Assembly (NCBI RefSeq): GCF_036324505.1
Contig: NC_086370.1
Location: 12,324,512-12,388,511, forward strand
DNA length: 64,000 bases
Source of the DNA: Eleginops maclovinus
Taxonomy: Eukaryota > Chordata > Actinopteri > Perciformes > Eleginopidae
Reading direction: 5' to 3'
The position numbers and the translations under genes were made by a program. The notes beneath the pieces were generated by a model that saw only the letters and a list, made by a program, of their open reading frames with translations, was not told the DNA's origin and ran no database searches. This document shows, piece after piece, positions 52,501 through 64,000 of the stretch; the first letter of the stretch is position 1; each line of letters opens with the position of its first letter.

Positions 52501-55500
52501 TCGCTTCACTTTATGCTTTAGCAAAGTTAAGTTTTTGTGCCCTCATTCTCGTATGAATTGTGCCTGGTGTTCTTCACCTGGAATCCAATGTTTAGAAAAC
52601 CTTTATCATCATGTTGCAGTTCAACAAATCCATGCTGTTGTGACACAAGAAAAAGCTATTATTACTTCCCTGTTACATCCAGTTTTGGGAAATAATATGA
52701 TTAAGCAATATAACAGAATGTAGGTTAATAATGTATTTAAAATGCATAGTTTTGAGAGGGAGTTTAGAGTGAATCGCTCTCTCCAGTTTTGTTTTTTAAT
52801 ACCCTGAGTTGGTGCATTAAAAAGTGTAGCAGGTAGCTCTTCACCAACTTCTTCTTTGGATAAGCACAGACTCTGAGATGTCGTAGCGTATGTGTTCAAG
52901 TGCCGCGTTGGATTATACCACTAACTTATTTCCAAACACACTCCAGTGGCACAGTCTGCCCAGCAGTGAGGAGTAAATCTGGGGCTACACATTATAACAT
53001 GCACTAAATAAATGTGGCTTAAAAAGATAAGTATCATTTCAAATTCTCGCCATCTTTGAACCTACCTCACTTCAACCACCAAACAGATTCATGTTGGCAG
53101 AGGGAACAATTCCATAACAGCAAGATTATTCTGTAATGTTTTTTTTATAGTTTTCAGGTGATTCAGTAATAATTGAACAATCCAGTGTTCAGGGTTTACT
53201 ATAATAAGCAGAATACTTGTAGGCCTACCCCAAGGCAAGAGTACAAAGTCATTTTTCTTTAAGGCCATTTTAAAGATCCAGAAATACAAGATTGCATTCA
53301 AAATGCAATGACTGCCGCCGACTGTTTAACATGATGCTGGTGGTGCTGTAATAGTATGGACGGCCCACCCATGAGAGGCAATAGGTCCCATGATTGCAAT
53401 GCATTATGAGTAGCTCCCACAGAATATGAAGATATTTTGATGCATCCTATGGTGCAAACAGTTTTCCCTCATTATGTTTTCAATATTGCGGAATGCTAAT
53501 ACCTCCCAGCACATCACAACACAAATACAAAAGTGGTTTCTTAAACACAAGGATGAATTCAAATACAGTTTTAAAGCTTCATGAAGCAAAATGATGTAAT
53601 CTTTATTCATGGCCGAACAAATGGACACACTTTCTTTAGGATTGCCTAGCACAACTGAACCTGTAGAGAAAGCAAAGTGTTGTCGTTGTAGTTTATTCAT
53701 ATTATTTAGTTCGATCTGTATCAATATAATTCTCTTAATCTTGAATGTAGAAAAGCTCATTTAATATCTATCTTATATATAACAAATATATTTAACTGAG
53801 TGTAGTGCGATTTTAATTCATTTGTTTCAGAGCTTAGCTAAGGAATCACAGTTTTACTAGAAATATCCATTTTACATTTTTCAATTCGGAAAGTGTATTT
53901 TAACAAAAATGTTAATGTTCGAAATCTTATTTTTCTTTAGAAGAAAAGTTTGCATCACAACATAAAGTATTTTTAACCATAAATCTATTCCATTAAGAAC
54001 TTCCGCTACCCCCGGTGAAAGCGCTTAACAGGCATAACATAGCTTTTGAGCTAACCACATTTGCTTTCATTTTATCCTCCGATTATATGACATCCATCGG
54101 TAATGTCTGGGAACAGGTAAAGAAAATATTGTGGCAAAAACAATTTGATCAAAACCTCAGTACAGCTCAATGAAGCTGAATGATCCCTCTCAAGCTCGAC
54201 TGGATAGAGTCAAATGTCCTGGTCGCAGACATCAATCGTGTTTATGGCTGTTCTGCTGCAGGATGTTTTCTTGCTCTGCTGTTCAACACAGCCTCTCACA
54301 ATGAATGTTTCCAAAAGGACAGCGAAGAAGCACGTATTCTCCAGCTTGGGGCAAAACAGCTGTCCTCTGCTGCTATGTGTTCATTTATGATTGATGTATG
54401 GACAATCCATTCAAGTTACTCAACGGTTGAGCTAAATGTTCTTCATATATTTTAAAAGTCATAAGACAAACAGGAAATGGCACGTGTGCAACAGAACTAA
54501 AAAAAAAAAAGTGCACTCTGGGATTTCGATTTATTTAAAATCATGAAATAAAATTGTAATGATAGATGTAAATGGTTTCCTTCATGAATGACGGACACAG
54601 TAATTGACAATAACCATTTGTCCATAAGCTGTTTTGACACAGGTTTGCTGAAACATGGCTGAGTTGATACCACTCTTTAGAGGTGCAGGTGGATTATTCC
54701 AGATGTGTACAGCCAGAGCTCATCTTTCCACAGGCACCAGCCAAGGCTCTATCCCACTGGATAAGCCAAAGCAGCAAGCTCCATCAAACTGAATGAGCTA
54801 ACATCCTATTTCATGATCTGCACCGAGGGAATAAAAGCCTGAGGTTCTCCTTGTTGGAATCTGCATTAACAAGCTGCGGGAGTGTGGGAGCAGTGTGGGC
54901 AGAGAGCTCAGCATGCACTGTAACGCCTGTGAATGTCTTGTAAGAACCGTCAGTGCATTGAGATTTGGGATGTTTATATTTTGATTGACCAGTAATTTTA
55001 TATTTTGTAGTTGGATTTCATGCCTGAACTACAGGCTGTGTTAAGTGAGCCTTGAGCATGCAAGGAATATAGGCTCATGAAACAGTTTTTACTGACCAAA
55101 ATAACTGCATTTCATTTGTGTTCCACCAGCATGGCTTGAAATTAACTTCTTGGCTCACTAGGCACTGTCACAAGTGAATTTCAACTTCAAATGTTTTCTT
55201 CCCAAGCATTTTGAGCTTATATAACAGGACAACGGTTGTGCAAATCTCCCCAGATCAGGTTTGCACACATGACATTTCTGTGAGCTTACTGTTAGAATAA
55301 AAAATTAGCAAGATTATGGCCTCATGATCTGTATAAGGGGAAGATACTGTATGTCAAAAAGCTTGTATAACTCATTGATTTCCCTAAAATATGTACATAT
55401 GAGATTAAAGTAAACTCAGGCAATGAAGTATACATATTCAAACATTTAGAAATATAGCTCTTTAGTGGAAATATCAGTGTAATAACAATATCTGCGTAAA

Positions 55501-55690
55501 TCACATTGGTACAGTGGAGTGCTTTCAGGATACGTTTAAGATAAAATCGACATGAGTCAATCGTGTAGTGTTTCTTGCATTCAGTCCTTGTATGTATTTA
55601 AAAATGGTATGTTTGAAGTATATCACATAGGATAAGCATTTATGCAGAGATGTTTGTAAATATAATTTGACGTCTTATTTAGAAGGGAAT
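49541..55690. other. Intergenic stretch, no gene recognised
   Basis: AT-rich DNA with only chance-level open frames (118 codons or fewer). The segment near 50890-50960 faintly resembles a tRNA-derived SINE head but is too weak to call. Confidence 0.45.
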
Positions 55691-56008
55691 TTATGCAGTA
55701 AGCTTCAGTGCAAACTTTATTGACCCTATCTCCCCATCATCACATTTGTCTTTAAATAGTTCATAAATGTCAGATACTCTGCCCACTGCCCCTGAATTAT
55801 ATACCCCGGTGTTCTCCGGAGAAATAAAGAAATCAACTTCAATTTCCTTCGTAATTGTGGTTACACAGAGTTTAATACAGGATGTTCTCCTTTGTGAATA
55901 TTGAATGTCAAATCCAAATTCAGTACCCAAATCCAACCTGATATCTAGCAGGCAAAACTTAAACTCTGCCCTGACGTTTATGAGCAATTTCGTCAACCAG
56001 CTATGAAT
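55691..56008 (-). other. Unrecognised 105-codon open stretch without ATG
   Basis: Open from just after a TGA (56011-56009) to a TAA at 55691-55693. No ATG occurs in frame, so it could be coding only as an internal or terminal exon; an AG lies near 55999-56000 but its pyrimidine tract is poor. The product contains KLLINVRAEFKFCLLDIRLD and SGAVGRVSDIYELFKDKC and has a composition like a real soluble protein, without low complexity. I recognise no family. Chance is a serious alternative at this length. Confidence 0.2.
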
Positions 56009-57599
56009 TCAACATGGTAGCAGCACCATTTTTTTGCCAAGATAGAAGTGAAATAATATATACCAAAACAGGGTCAGTGAGACTGCTTAATGGGTGTCAT
56101 GGATCCTGCGGAAAGAAAGGCCCTGCTGATGTGGATGATTGGTCTTATGACAATGATAGATGGTGCTTCCTGGAGCCTTGCATGGTCCTGCTGTGCTGCC
56201 AGTGACACTTGGGAGTCGCAGTAAACGCCTCAGCCCATGTCACAGATCTCCAATGAGAGCCTGCGGGGGATGTAGGCGAGATAATCCAGTGACACACATC
56301 CCATCAAAACTTTTACAGCACTGGGCAGCAGCGAGTGATAACATCTTGTGGGGATCGTGATCAGACTGTGTTTGGTCGCTTTTTCCAGCGTTTTGAACTG
56401 TTTTGCCTAATGGATTTTGGGTATGCTTTGTCTGTGTAGGAGATATTGTTAGTGAGCCTTTTGTTATTTTTAGCTACTTACTCATAAAGCCACATTTTAA
56501 ATGGATTAAATAAAATGAAATTGAATAGGCACTATTACTGCTCTAGTCTTTTATTTCAGCAAGAGTAATCAATGATAAAATAAAAAGTATCTTAGACTCA
56601 CATTATATTGACCTTACAATATTCTGTAATAAAAATGTGGATTTGTCCTGCGTGATACAGGTCTACCCCTTAATAAGTTATAATCAAAGCTTCCTATCCT
56701 TGTCTAAACCTGTGTAAAGGGTCCAATTAAAGAAGAGTGTATGCTGAGGGGGGATGTTCTAAACTCATTTAGATGTCAAAGAGACCTTCAGCGATGGCAG
56801 ACACAATAGCGTGATGAGTAATATCATCCCGCAGAAGAAAGATGGATCTACCAAGGAGGGAAATTTTACAATAATTGGGGTAGATATCTCTGCTCTCTAT
56901 TTCAACCATGGGCCAATCTTTGGGTGGCATTTCATTATAGAGACAGAAATTGTCACCATAATGAATTCATCAATGTTGGTAAGATAAATGGCCCAACAAG
57001 AAATTGATAGAGCCATCTTCCCCGATCTGATGTTGGAAATTGTCTCTCATATATATTGTGTTATTAGAAGAGGGGACAGCTATTTGGACACTGAGACCAT
57101 ATGAACATCTTTTTCCATTTAGCATGTTTGAAATATTAATGGCCACATGATTTGACCTATTCTGGAAACACATCCCAAGCAATGCAGTTAGCACATTCCA
57201 ACAGACTAGACCTTTGGCCTTATTGATGTCCCCAGGTGGCACAAGATGAACACCAAACAGAAACATTTAATTATCCTGCTTATAAAATCCCCTTTCACTC
57301 TGGTACTCAATAGTTGACACACTTTTAAAATGATGCATTTTCCCTGTGTCTTTTCATCCTCTATACATTATTATTGTTGCTGAGAGAATTTTGTCTTATC
57401 AAGAGTTTCTAGCAGTCAACTCTTGTAGGGGTCTGGTTTCTGAACTGACTTAACTTACAGCACCTGACAACACTTGAACGAAGGAGAGGAACACTTGCCA
57501 ACTTTATCAGAAAACTCAATCAGCTTCCCTATATTGCACTGTTGCTGCTTCATATCACATTTCTTTAGGGATTGTTGTTTGGCAGTTGGTGAGAAGATC
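56009..57599. other. Intergenic stretch, no gene recognised
   Basis: Nothing beyond short chance open frames. A CTCF-like CCCCAGGTGGCAC is at 57230-57242 on the plus strand. Confidence 0.45.
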
Positions 57600-57800
57600 T
57601 CACATGTTTTTTTTGTTTTAAAGAAAAAGCTAGCAAAAGTCTTTCCAAGTTTTCCCCAACCGGTCCAGCAGTACCATAAAGCTAAAGTTGTTTTGTTATT
57701 CAATCCGTACAAAAACGACATGTTAGGGGTTATGTGCTAGCCGATTTGTGTCTTTGTGCTAAGCTTGGCAAACCAGTTTGCTAAATTCAAGTTGCAAAAA
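57600..57800. repeat. Fragment of a common percomorph dispersed repeat
   Basis: AAAAACGACATGTTAGGGGTT, then ATGTGCTAG, then TCTTTGTGCTAAGCTTGGC matches the order of a repeat frequent in fish introns and 3' untranslated regions (ACATGTTG...GGGGTTATGTGCT...TCTTTATGCTAAGCTAAGCTAAC). The family name is uncertain and the limits are approximate. Open frames on both strands here (57455-57740) are therefore not genes. Confidence 0.5.
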
Positions 57801-60054
57801 CAACTTCAAACTATCACCTTGACAAGAAGGATCCATTTAGTTGATTCACTTTAGCTTTATCTTTCCAATCAAAATGTAATGCAAAAGGAGGCCTGTTGTT
57901 GCCTAGGTGCAATGTTAATGGAAGTAAATCAGATGTAGATAACTTAGAGTAAAGATTGTTCCAAGAAATAACACTGCATTTGCTTGTGTAGCAAATGAGG
58001 TAAGAATCCTTCATGCTAAAATATACTCCTTCACCATATAAGAAAAGCTGAGTGTCACAACACTATATTTTACAATAAATGAAACCGCTTATTCCGATGC
58101 GCACTGTGTACCAGTGCAAATACAAGCTCTATTGTAATCTACAATGCGTCAGACTTAGCCATAGACAATTTCAGTTTTCAAGTCGATGTAAGTTAGGGGG
58201 TTTACCGTGGCAGGATAAGAATGCTCGGAACTAAAATCTATTTTTGTGTCTATGTGAAGGGGGTTGACTTGCATTCAAGTAGAACTATATGAAAGTGAAG
58301 GACAGAGTTATGAATTATGTAGGAGTGGGAGAAAAAAAAATCGTGCTGACAACAAAAAAACAGACTCCTCAAGCACGGCTTTACTGCAGCAGCAGTGCTG
58401 CACAGGCTCCACAAACTCCTCAGGAATAAAAGTAAGCGGACAAACTCATTTATAAATGAACATTATGGTGTGCTTATTCTTATCTTATAAATGTTACACA
58501 CTATGAATGTGGAACAATGCAACATTTATAACTTCTTTCCCATCCTTATCTGATGTCCAAGATGATAGAAAAATGATAGATGTTGAAAACAGAGCTAGGT
58601 TTAAATTCATCTTCTTGATGATGTCTTCACAGTGTTGTGAAAACATGTGTTTGATTGAGATCAGTTTGGAATTATTGCTGTGGGTTGCAGCTTCTCCTAC
58701 ACTACAAAGACATGAAAAGTCATATGTAGGGGCTGAGTTGCTTGTTGGTTGTCAGCTGCATAGTAAGCTAAAGCAGGTCTCCGGGATGCTGCAGTCATCT
58801 CAGTAATTACACTGTCAATTCCTGCACATGGAGAGCACTGCTTAACCTCTGCCGCACACCGCGTGTCTAATCTATTTCAATGGAAAGGCTTGTCATCAGC
58901 AAACATTTACTGTAAATGTAAAGAGTTATTGTGAACGTATGCATGCCATGCTAAGTTCCCCGAACAGCCTGCAGGCACAGCTTTGAATCATTTATTTTTC
59001 AACTCCATTGCTGCACTGTTTAGGGACAACGATATTTGCTTGTTATCCTTAATTGTTCTCCCCATGGTATTCAGTGGAGCCAATTATATTGTCTTCTGAG
59101 AGACATTTATATTTGCAAAAGGTCACATTGTTCCAATTCTTTCACATATTTACCAGCCAGCCAGTCACAGCTACAGTCCTCATGCTAATTAGTCAGCATG
59201 TGAAGCTTGACTTCAGTTCAGACGTTGGATTAAAATGTACCATGGTTATGTATACCCATGAAATAAAGCCAGTTTTATGACCAAGACTGTTAACAGCACT
59301 TCCATAATTTAATATACTTCCCCATCCTTCATAATTATATGATAGTGTATAACAGAATACATGCTTCATATAAACCAGCTTGGGTGTTGGCTAAGAGTAA
59401 TTGTAGTCACAGGGGCAGGTTGACAACCCAGCATCAGTGCACATCTTGATTTTATGGTTCAAAACCTTTATTAGAGAGCTTATAAAATAAAATCCCTTCG
59501 TCCTGCCCCTTACATGCCCTGTGCTCTCTCCTCTGCAAACACACCACATCATTAATATGCATTTGTGCTAACCAGGCAATTCTTCTAAATGTTATGACCC
59601 CAAACCGTGTCCAGTCTCTGTGAGCAAGGTGCAAGGTAACAGGGATTCAAAGTGTAATTATAAAGAGAATTATTGGTAGTTAACCCTATTATGTATCTTT
59701 CATTGAACATTAGTAAGAGGGATTACAGCATTAACAATAGTTAAACAACACCAAACAGGCAAGTCAACAAAAGCCGACTTCTGAACAGCAACAAGGCTAC
59801 ACAGTGTTTATTTTCCTTTTCCATTTGACATTTTTAGAGATATTATAAAAATGGAAGGATTCTCTCAATGTTAGTCTGATTGACTGTCCTTCAAATTCCT
59901 CTCAACTGTTCACCTAATTTACTTCATAGTTGTCAGGTATGCTGCTGAAAGGCCAAAAGAAGGTGGAGTGAATGCTGCAAATATTTGTCAGCAATGTGTT
60001 ATTTACACGCTGTTTAGTCTATTGAGAGCTGATCCCTATTAACATTTACGTAAA
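57801..60054. other. Intergenic stretch, no gene recognised
   Basis: Unique AT-rich DNA. Open frames of 99 codons or fewer show no resemblance to a protein family. Confidence 0.45.
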
Positions 60055-60175
60055 TCGTTCCATCCAAATTTCATGGCAATCCATCTAATAGTTTTTCAGA
60101 TGTTTGATTCGAGTTGTTTTTTCCGGACAACTGAAATAGCAATTTAACGAGTCATGCTACTAGTGTGGCCAAGAA
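60055..60175 (-). repeat. Fragment of the dispersed teleost repeat, inverted
   Basis: AAATTTCATGGCAATCCATCT, then AATAGTTTTTCAGATGTTTGA, then GAGTCATGCTACTAGTGTGGC is the reverse orientation of the family seen at 2531-2951, with the GGACCAAAGTGG...CATCCCTA middle part missing. Confidence 0.55.
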
Positions 60176-63100
60176 TGTTACAAAAGTACATATAACTATA
60201 TATGTTTGTTTGGCAGCAGACCACACAGACAGACACTACAAGTACCTCTGTGCCAAGAGCTACAGTACATCACAAAACTGTCAGAGATCGGTGGGCTGCA
60301 GGGTTTTATTCTGCAGCAGTAACCCTGAAACCACACATACATTTCCACTTTAGTAATAACAGTACCTGGATTGAGCGAGAGTAAAGGTGAGGTGAGGTGA
60401 ATCTCTTAATTGCTCATATTCACATTTCATTCCCTTGACACCTCATTTAGCATTTCTGGAATAGCATTTCATCCTATAAACCACCAACTCAGTTCAGTTA
60501 GGTGCTGGTTCATTGCCGTTCACTTCAAGGTCTGTTAGCTTCAGTGAACTCCAATCCAATACATGTTCTATCTTTACATCTTATCCTGGGAGTTTTTGAG
60601 GTCACAGTGATTCACAGTTACTCAACCACAATCGTATAAAGGCACAGGTCATAAGAGTAAGTGCATTTATTCAGCTGCTACTTATAGCCGGGGAAAGTTC
60701 TTTCTACGTTACATGCACAGGTTTTTGTTGTTGTCCTGTTCAGTTTTGTAACTGCACGGCCTGAGGAACAAAGGAGGCTCGATGTCTATCTGTTGTCCAC
60801 CCTGAACGATGAAGACAGAAACCCAATGGGAGCAGTTCATACTGGCAGGAGATATTTTCTGCAGAAGAGTTGCTCTGGGAGCAGAGTGAGTGGGAGTACG
60901 CTGTCTGTGTATTTCAAAAGATGGTGGCTGTGTCTGAGTGCTCATTCTGTCATTAGTGTGGAGGGTTAAAAAGCTTTCAAAACACACCCTTATGGTTGAA
61001 TCACTGTGATCTGGGAGCAGTAAAGCTTCCATTAGAACTCGGTCCAATAAACATTACTTTTTCTTTTGGCTGTTAGTAATATTGTGCAGAGTACTGCATT
61101 TAGAAATAAACACAAGAAAAAAAAACAGCGTTAAAGGTAATTTCACCATGAGTGATCATCTTAAACATTGCTCCTATTCAACATGCAGCAGCCTGTCTGT
61201 GCCACTCAGGTTGACCTTTAAGGGTTTAAATAGAAGGCAGGTCTTTGTTTGAGAGAAGAGGATGACTATAAGCTGCAAAGGCTACCAGCATCACAACCTT
61301 TGAAAGCTACAGTAGGTACTCTTTCAGAAACTCTTTGTCAGGAGGCTTTTTTGAGAAGGACCATGCTTTTCAAACATCTGAAATCATATTACCACGCAAT
61401 CCCGTAAACCTTTTCCCTTCTGCCATTTTCTAAAAGTGACATTTGAACTTGCATCACTAAAAAGTCAAACATTCAGGGCCAGACTTCAACAACATTATTT
61501 CTATTACCATACTATGCCATAAAAATACTCACACAGGTATTGTATATTGTTTCTGGAACATATCAGACAGTTTTTCCAGCTCCCTCTCCACCTGCCTGAG
61601 TCTAACCAGGGCTGCATAACTTTAAAGTGAGCAGTCTGAGCTCTGTATCACCAACTCACATCAAGGTGTTGGCATTGTTGCTGCAACCATACTTGGCATA
61701 GCCAGCTTCCCTTCTGTTTGGAAGTCCCCTGTTGGAACAACCCCAGCACACTGCCTCACATGAATGTGCTCCCTCGTTTGCTCAGGGTCCATTTATACAA
61801 GATATGAAGCAATGTTTTATTTATCTATCTAAGAAATATTTCTCTTGCAAAGGGATTAATAGCACAAAGGTGCTTTTGCTTGCATCCCAGCAGAACTTAA
61901 AGTCTTTTGTTTTGTGAAATCAAAGTGCACCAGATAGAACATTCAATAAATGTCATAACAACACTGCAACCAACACTCATCTTAGATGTTTGCTGCCTGT
62001 TCCTTCATCTTTTCTGATCATCAATTTGGGCTTTTGTTGTTAAAATGCTGTTCTTAACTTTGCTTTGATTTGTCATTGTTTATGACTTGAATTCCTATTT
62101 CATTATAATAAAAAACAAAACAACCAACAGCTGCAGATAATGTGTCAAAAAAGACATGCCGCCTCAGGGTATCTATTCCTCTCAGTCATTTGGTGTCTTT
62201 CTGTGATTTGTTTTGACGTCTTGTTTTAGTGTTAGGGTGCTTTATTGTTCAGCGGCTGAGTTATGAGGTGGTTGGGAAACTCTACAAGCAGCTTGTGGGT
62301 TGTCATGCGATATTATTGGAGCTGTTTGTCAATTACTACAATTCACCAGGAAATAAAATAGCAAATCTTTTTTTTATTCAGGTGAACTTAACATGGTTTG
62401 TTCATTAAAATATGTTTATAACAGGAAATTTCAATTAAGTGTTCCCTTATCACATTCAGTCTTAATCAAATACATTTATATCGCATGACAGGGAAAAACA
62501 CAAAGTGAAAGTGATGGAAATCATATTCCTTCAATCCATATTTTGAGGAATCTGTTTAGTAATCTGGTAAACATTATTTTATCTGCAAATAAAAACACAT
62601 ACATTCCAGAACAACGCCTGGTTCAGGCACTAGCCTTCAGCTCCGCCAGCAAGGAGAGGAGAGGAAGCACTCTGCTTTCCCACTACACATAAAAACATCT
62701 GCTGTATTTGCATGCTAGGCACACATTCCTGGTGTTAACAATGCCAGGTCTATATACACCAAAGCAAAAAGTCCTTGGAAAACAGTGTATGAGGATGGAG
62801 TTGTCTGTCGGACTTGTTTGAGATGCATGTCAGGTTAGTCTCTAAGTATAGCAAACAAAGACAACGAAATGATTATGCAATGAGCGGAGTCAATCTCTTC
62901 CTCCTAGCAAAGATGTAGAGGTTTTCGCTGTCTGTGCAAATAAAGTCTGATGGGTAAATGGGTTAAAATGTTGGCATTTCAAAACATTACACAATTATAT
63001 ATTTTTTCTTCATCCCCTCAGCTCTGAATTTATTACTGAATGAGGTAAAAATATTGACATTGAGATTAACAGCTCTTGATCAACAGTGTGGGTAAGGGAT

Positions 63101-64000
63101 CTCAAGGGAATGTAAACTAGTGAAATCATGTTATTGATATTATCATATATAGCATTGCATAAGGAAATAATTCAGTTTTCAATTACAAGGCTGACTCATG
63201 TCTTTGATGATGCATGTCTTCAGGGAATTGTGCTCCCTTGCACAAAAAAACACAATGTTTTAGAAAACTACATCACAGGCCCAGAGGAAACATGTGCATT
63301 TTTTTTTTTTTTTAGCTTTGAATAGCTAATTAGGAACTTAAGTAGTCCAACAACAGGGATGTAGAAAGTGTCTTGTGCACAGAGAAATTAGAACTGAGAT
63401 TTCATACTTATTATTCAAACAACTATCAATGCAGCATTATAATCTCTGGACCATTATCTTATAAGGTCAATCAATATGTTGCAATGTATTTAATGTAAGC
63501 AAACAGATATGTTACTGCACAGGCACACTTCATCTGAAAAAACATATTGTGTGAAGTGCCAGGGGAAATATAACAAATAACTTGCATCACACAGCATAGA
63601 AACAGGATATTACATCTAAGGAACCAGTGTGCTGACTAAGGGAAGCTGCAAGGCGAGCAGCCTCCCATGCCTTACAAAAGCACAATTGATCCAGTTCAAG
63701 CACCTGGTAGGATAACCAAGGGCTGGAAACTTGATGCAGCAAGGTCAATGCAATGCAACTCGTATTCAAAAGCCTCTTTAGAGATATGATCTCACACTCA
63801 CTGACCAGCCAATTGTTACCAGGTCATATTCATTTTGCTTTTGCTCTGATACTCATTTGTATTTGCAAGTACAAACGTGGATATAAAGATCTTTCCATGC
63901 ATGGGGATTGTATTGAATGTATGAATATAATATTTATTGAAATCATTACACATTTTGTAAAAAAGAAGAATCTCTCATCTATCCCACCACAAACTGCTCT
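60176..64000. other. Intergenic stretch, no gene recognised
   Basis: AT-rich DNA with a 15-base T run at 63299-63313. Open frames (up to 112 codons, 60709-61047 minus) look like chance. No exon or RNA gene is recognised. Confidence 0.45.

Overview
The window is vertebrate nuclear DNA, almost certainly from a ray-finned (teleost) fish. It is AT-rich and gene-poor. It has one exon with clear vertebrate homology, a Tc1-like transposon of the fish/amphibian type, a second DNA-transposon derivative, scattered copies of repeats common in spiny-rayed fishes, and a long GT microsatellite. The exon fixes a gene direction: the first coding exon of adgrb3 (bai3, adhesion G-protein-coupled receptor B3) lies on the minus strand at 25417-26170. 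It has a matching splice acceptor upstream and a splice donor downstream.

Layout. Positions 1-25416 lie 3' of that exon and are read as part of the long first coding-region intron. I find no later adgrb3 exon there (for example no thrombospondin repeat). This part holds a dispersed-repeat copy at 2531-2951 and a structurally complete Tc1/mariner element at 11138-12787. That element has an uninterrupted DD34E transposase on the minus strand, 29-bp identical terminal repeats, a second inner repeat pair, and TA target duplications. Positions 26186-27736 are read as an intron in the 5' untranslated region. A probable non-coding first exon ends at a strong minus-strand donor (27737/27736) and carries several short upstream ORFs. 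A CpG-containing, promoter-like stretch lies around 28300-28450.

Upstream of the gene (28451-64000) I see no certain gene. This part contains a pure (GT)85 tract at 30681-30850 and two unrecognised minus-strand open stretches. One, at 31148-31740, is split between frames; the other, at 55691-56008, has no ATG. The most structured object is an 847-bp DNA transposon derivative at 43108-43954. It has 86-bp perfect terminal inverted repeats starting TACGG, a 6-bp CCAAAC target duplication, an array of 14-bp palindromes (CACGTTATAACGTG) in a 48-bp period, and a truncated piece of a transposase N-terminus. Termini, duplication length and coding remnant together fit the IS3EU superfamily.

Functionally, the window is the 5' part of a large neuronal adhesion-GPCR locus plus its upstream flank. 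The 5' leader looks rich in upstream ORFs, including a two-codon one ending one base before the adgrb3 start codon. Everything else is intronic or intergenic DNA with transposon insertions. Most remaining open frames are short and look like chance.
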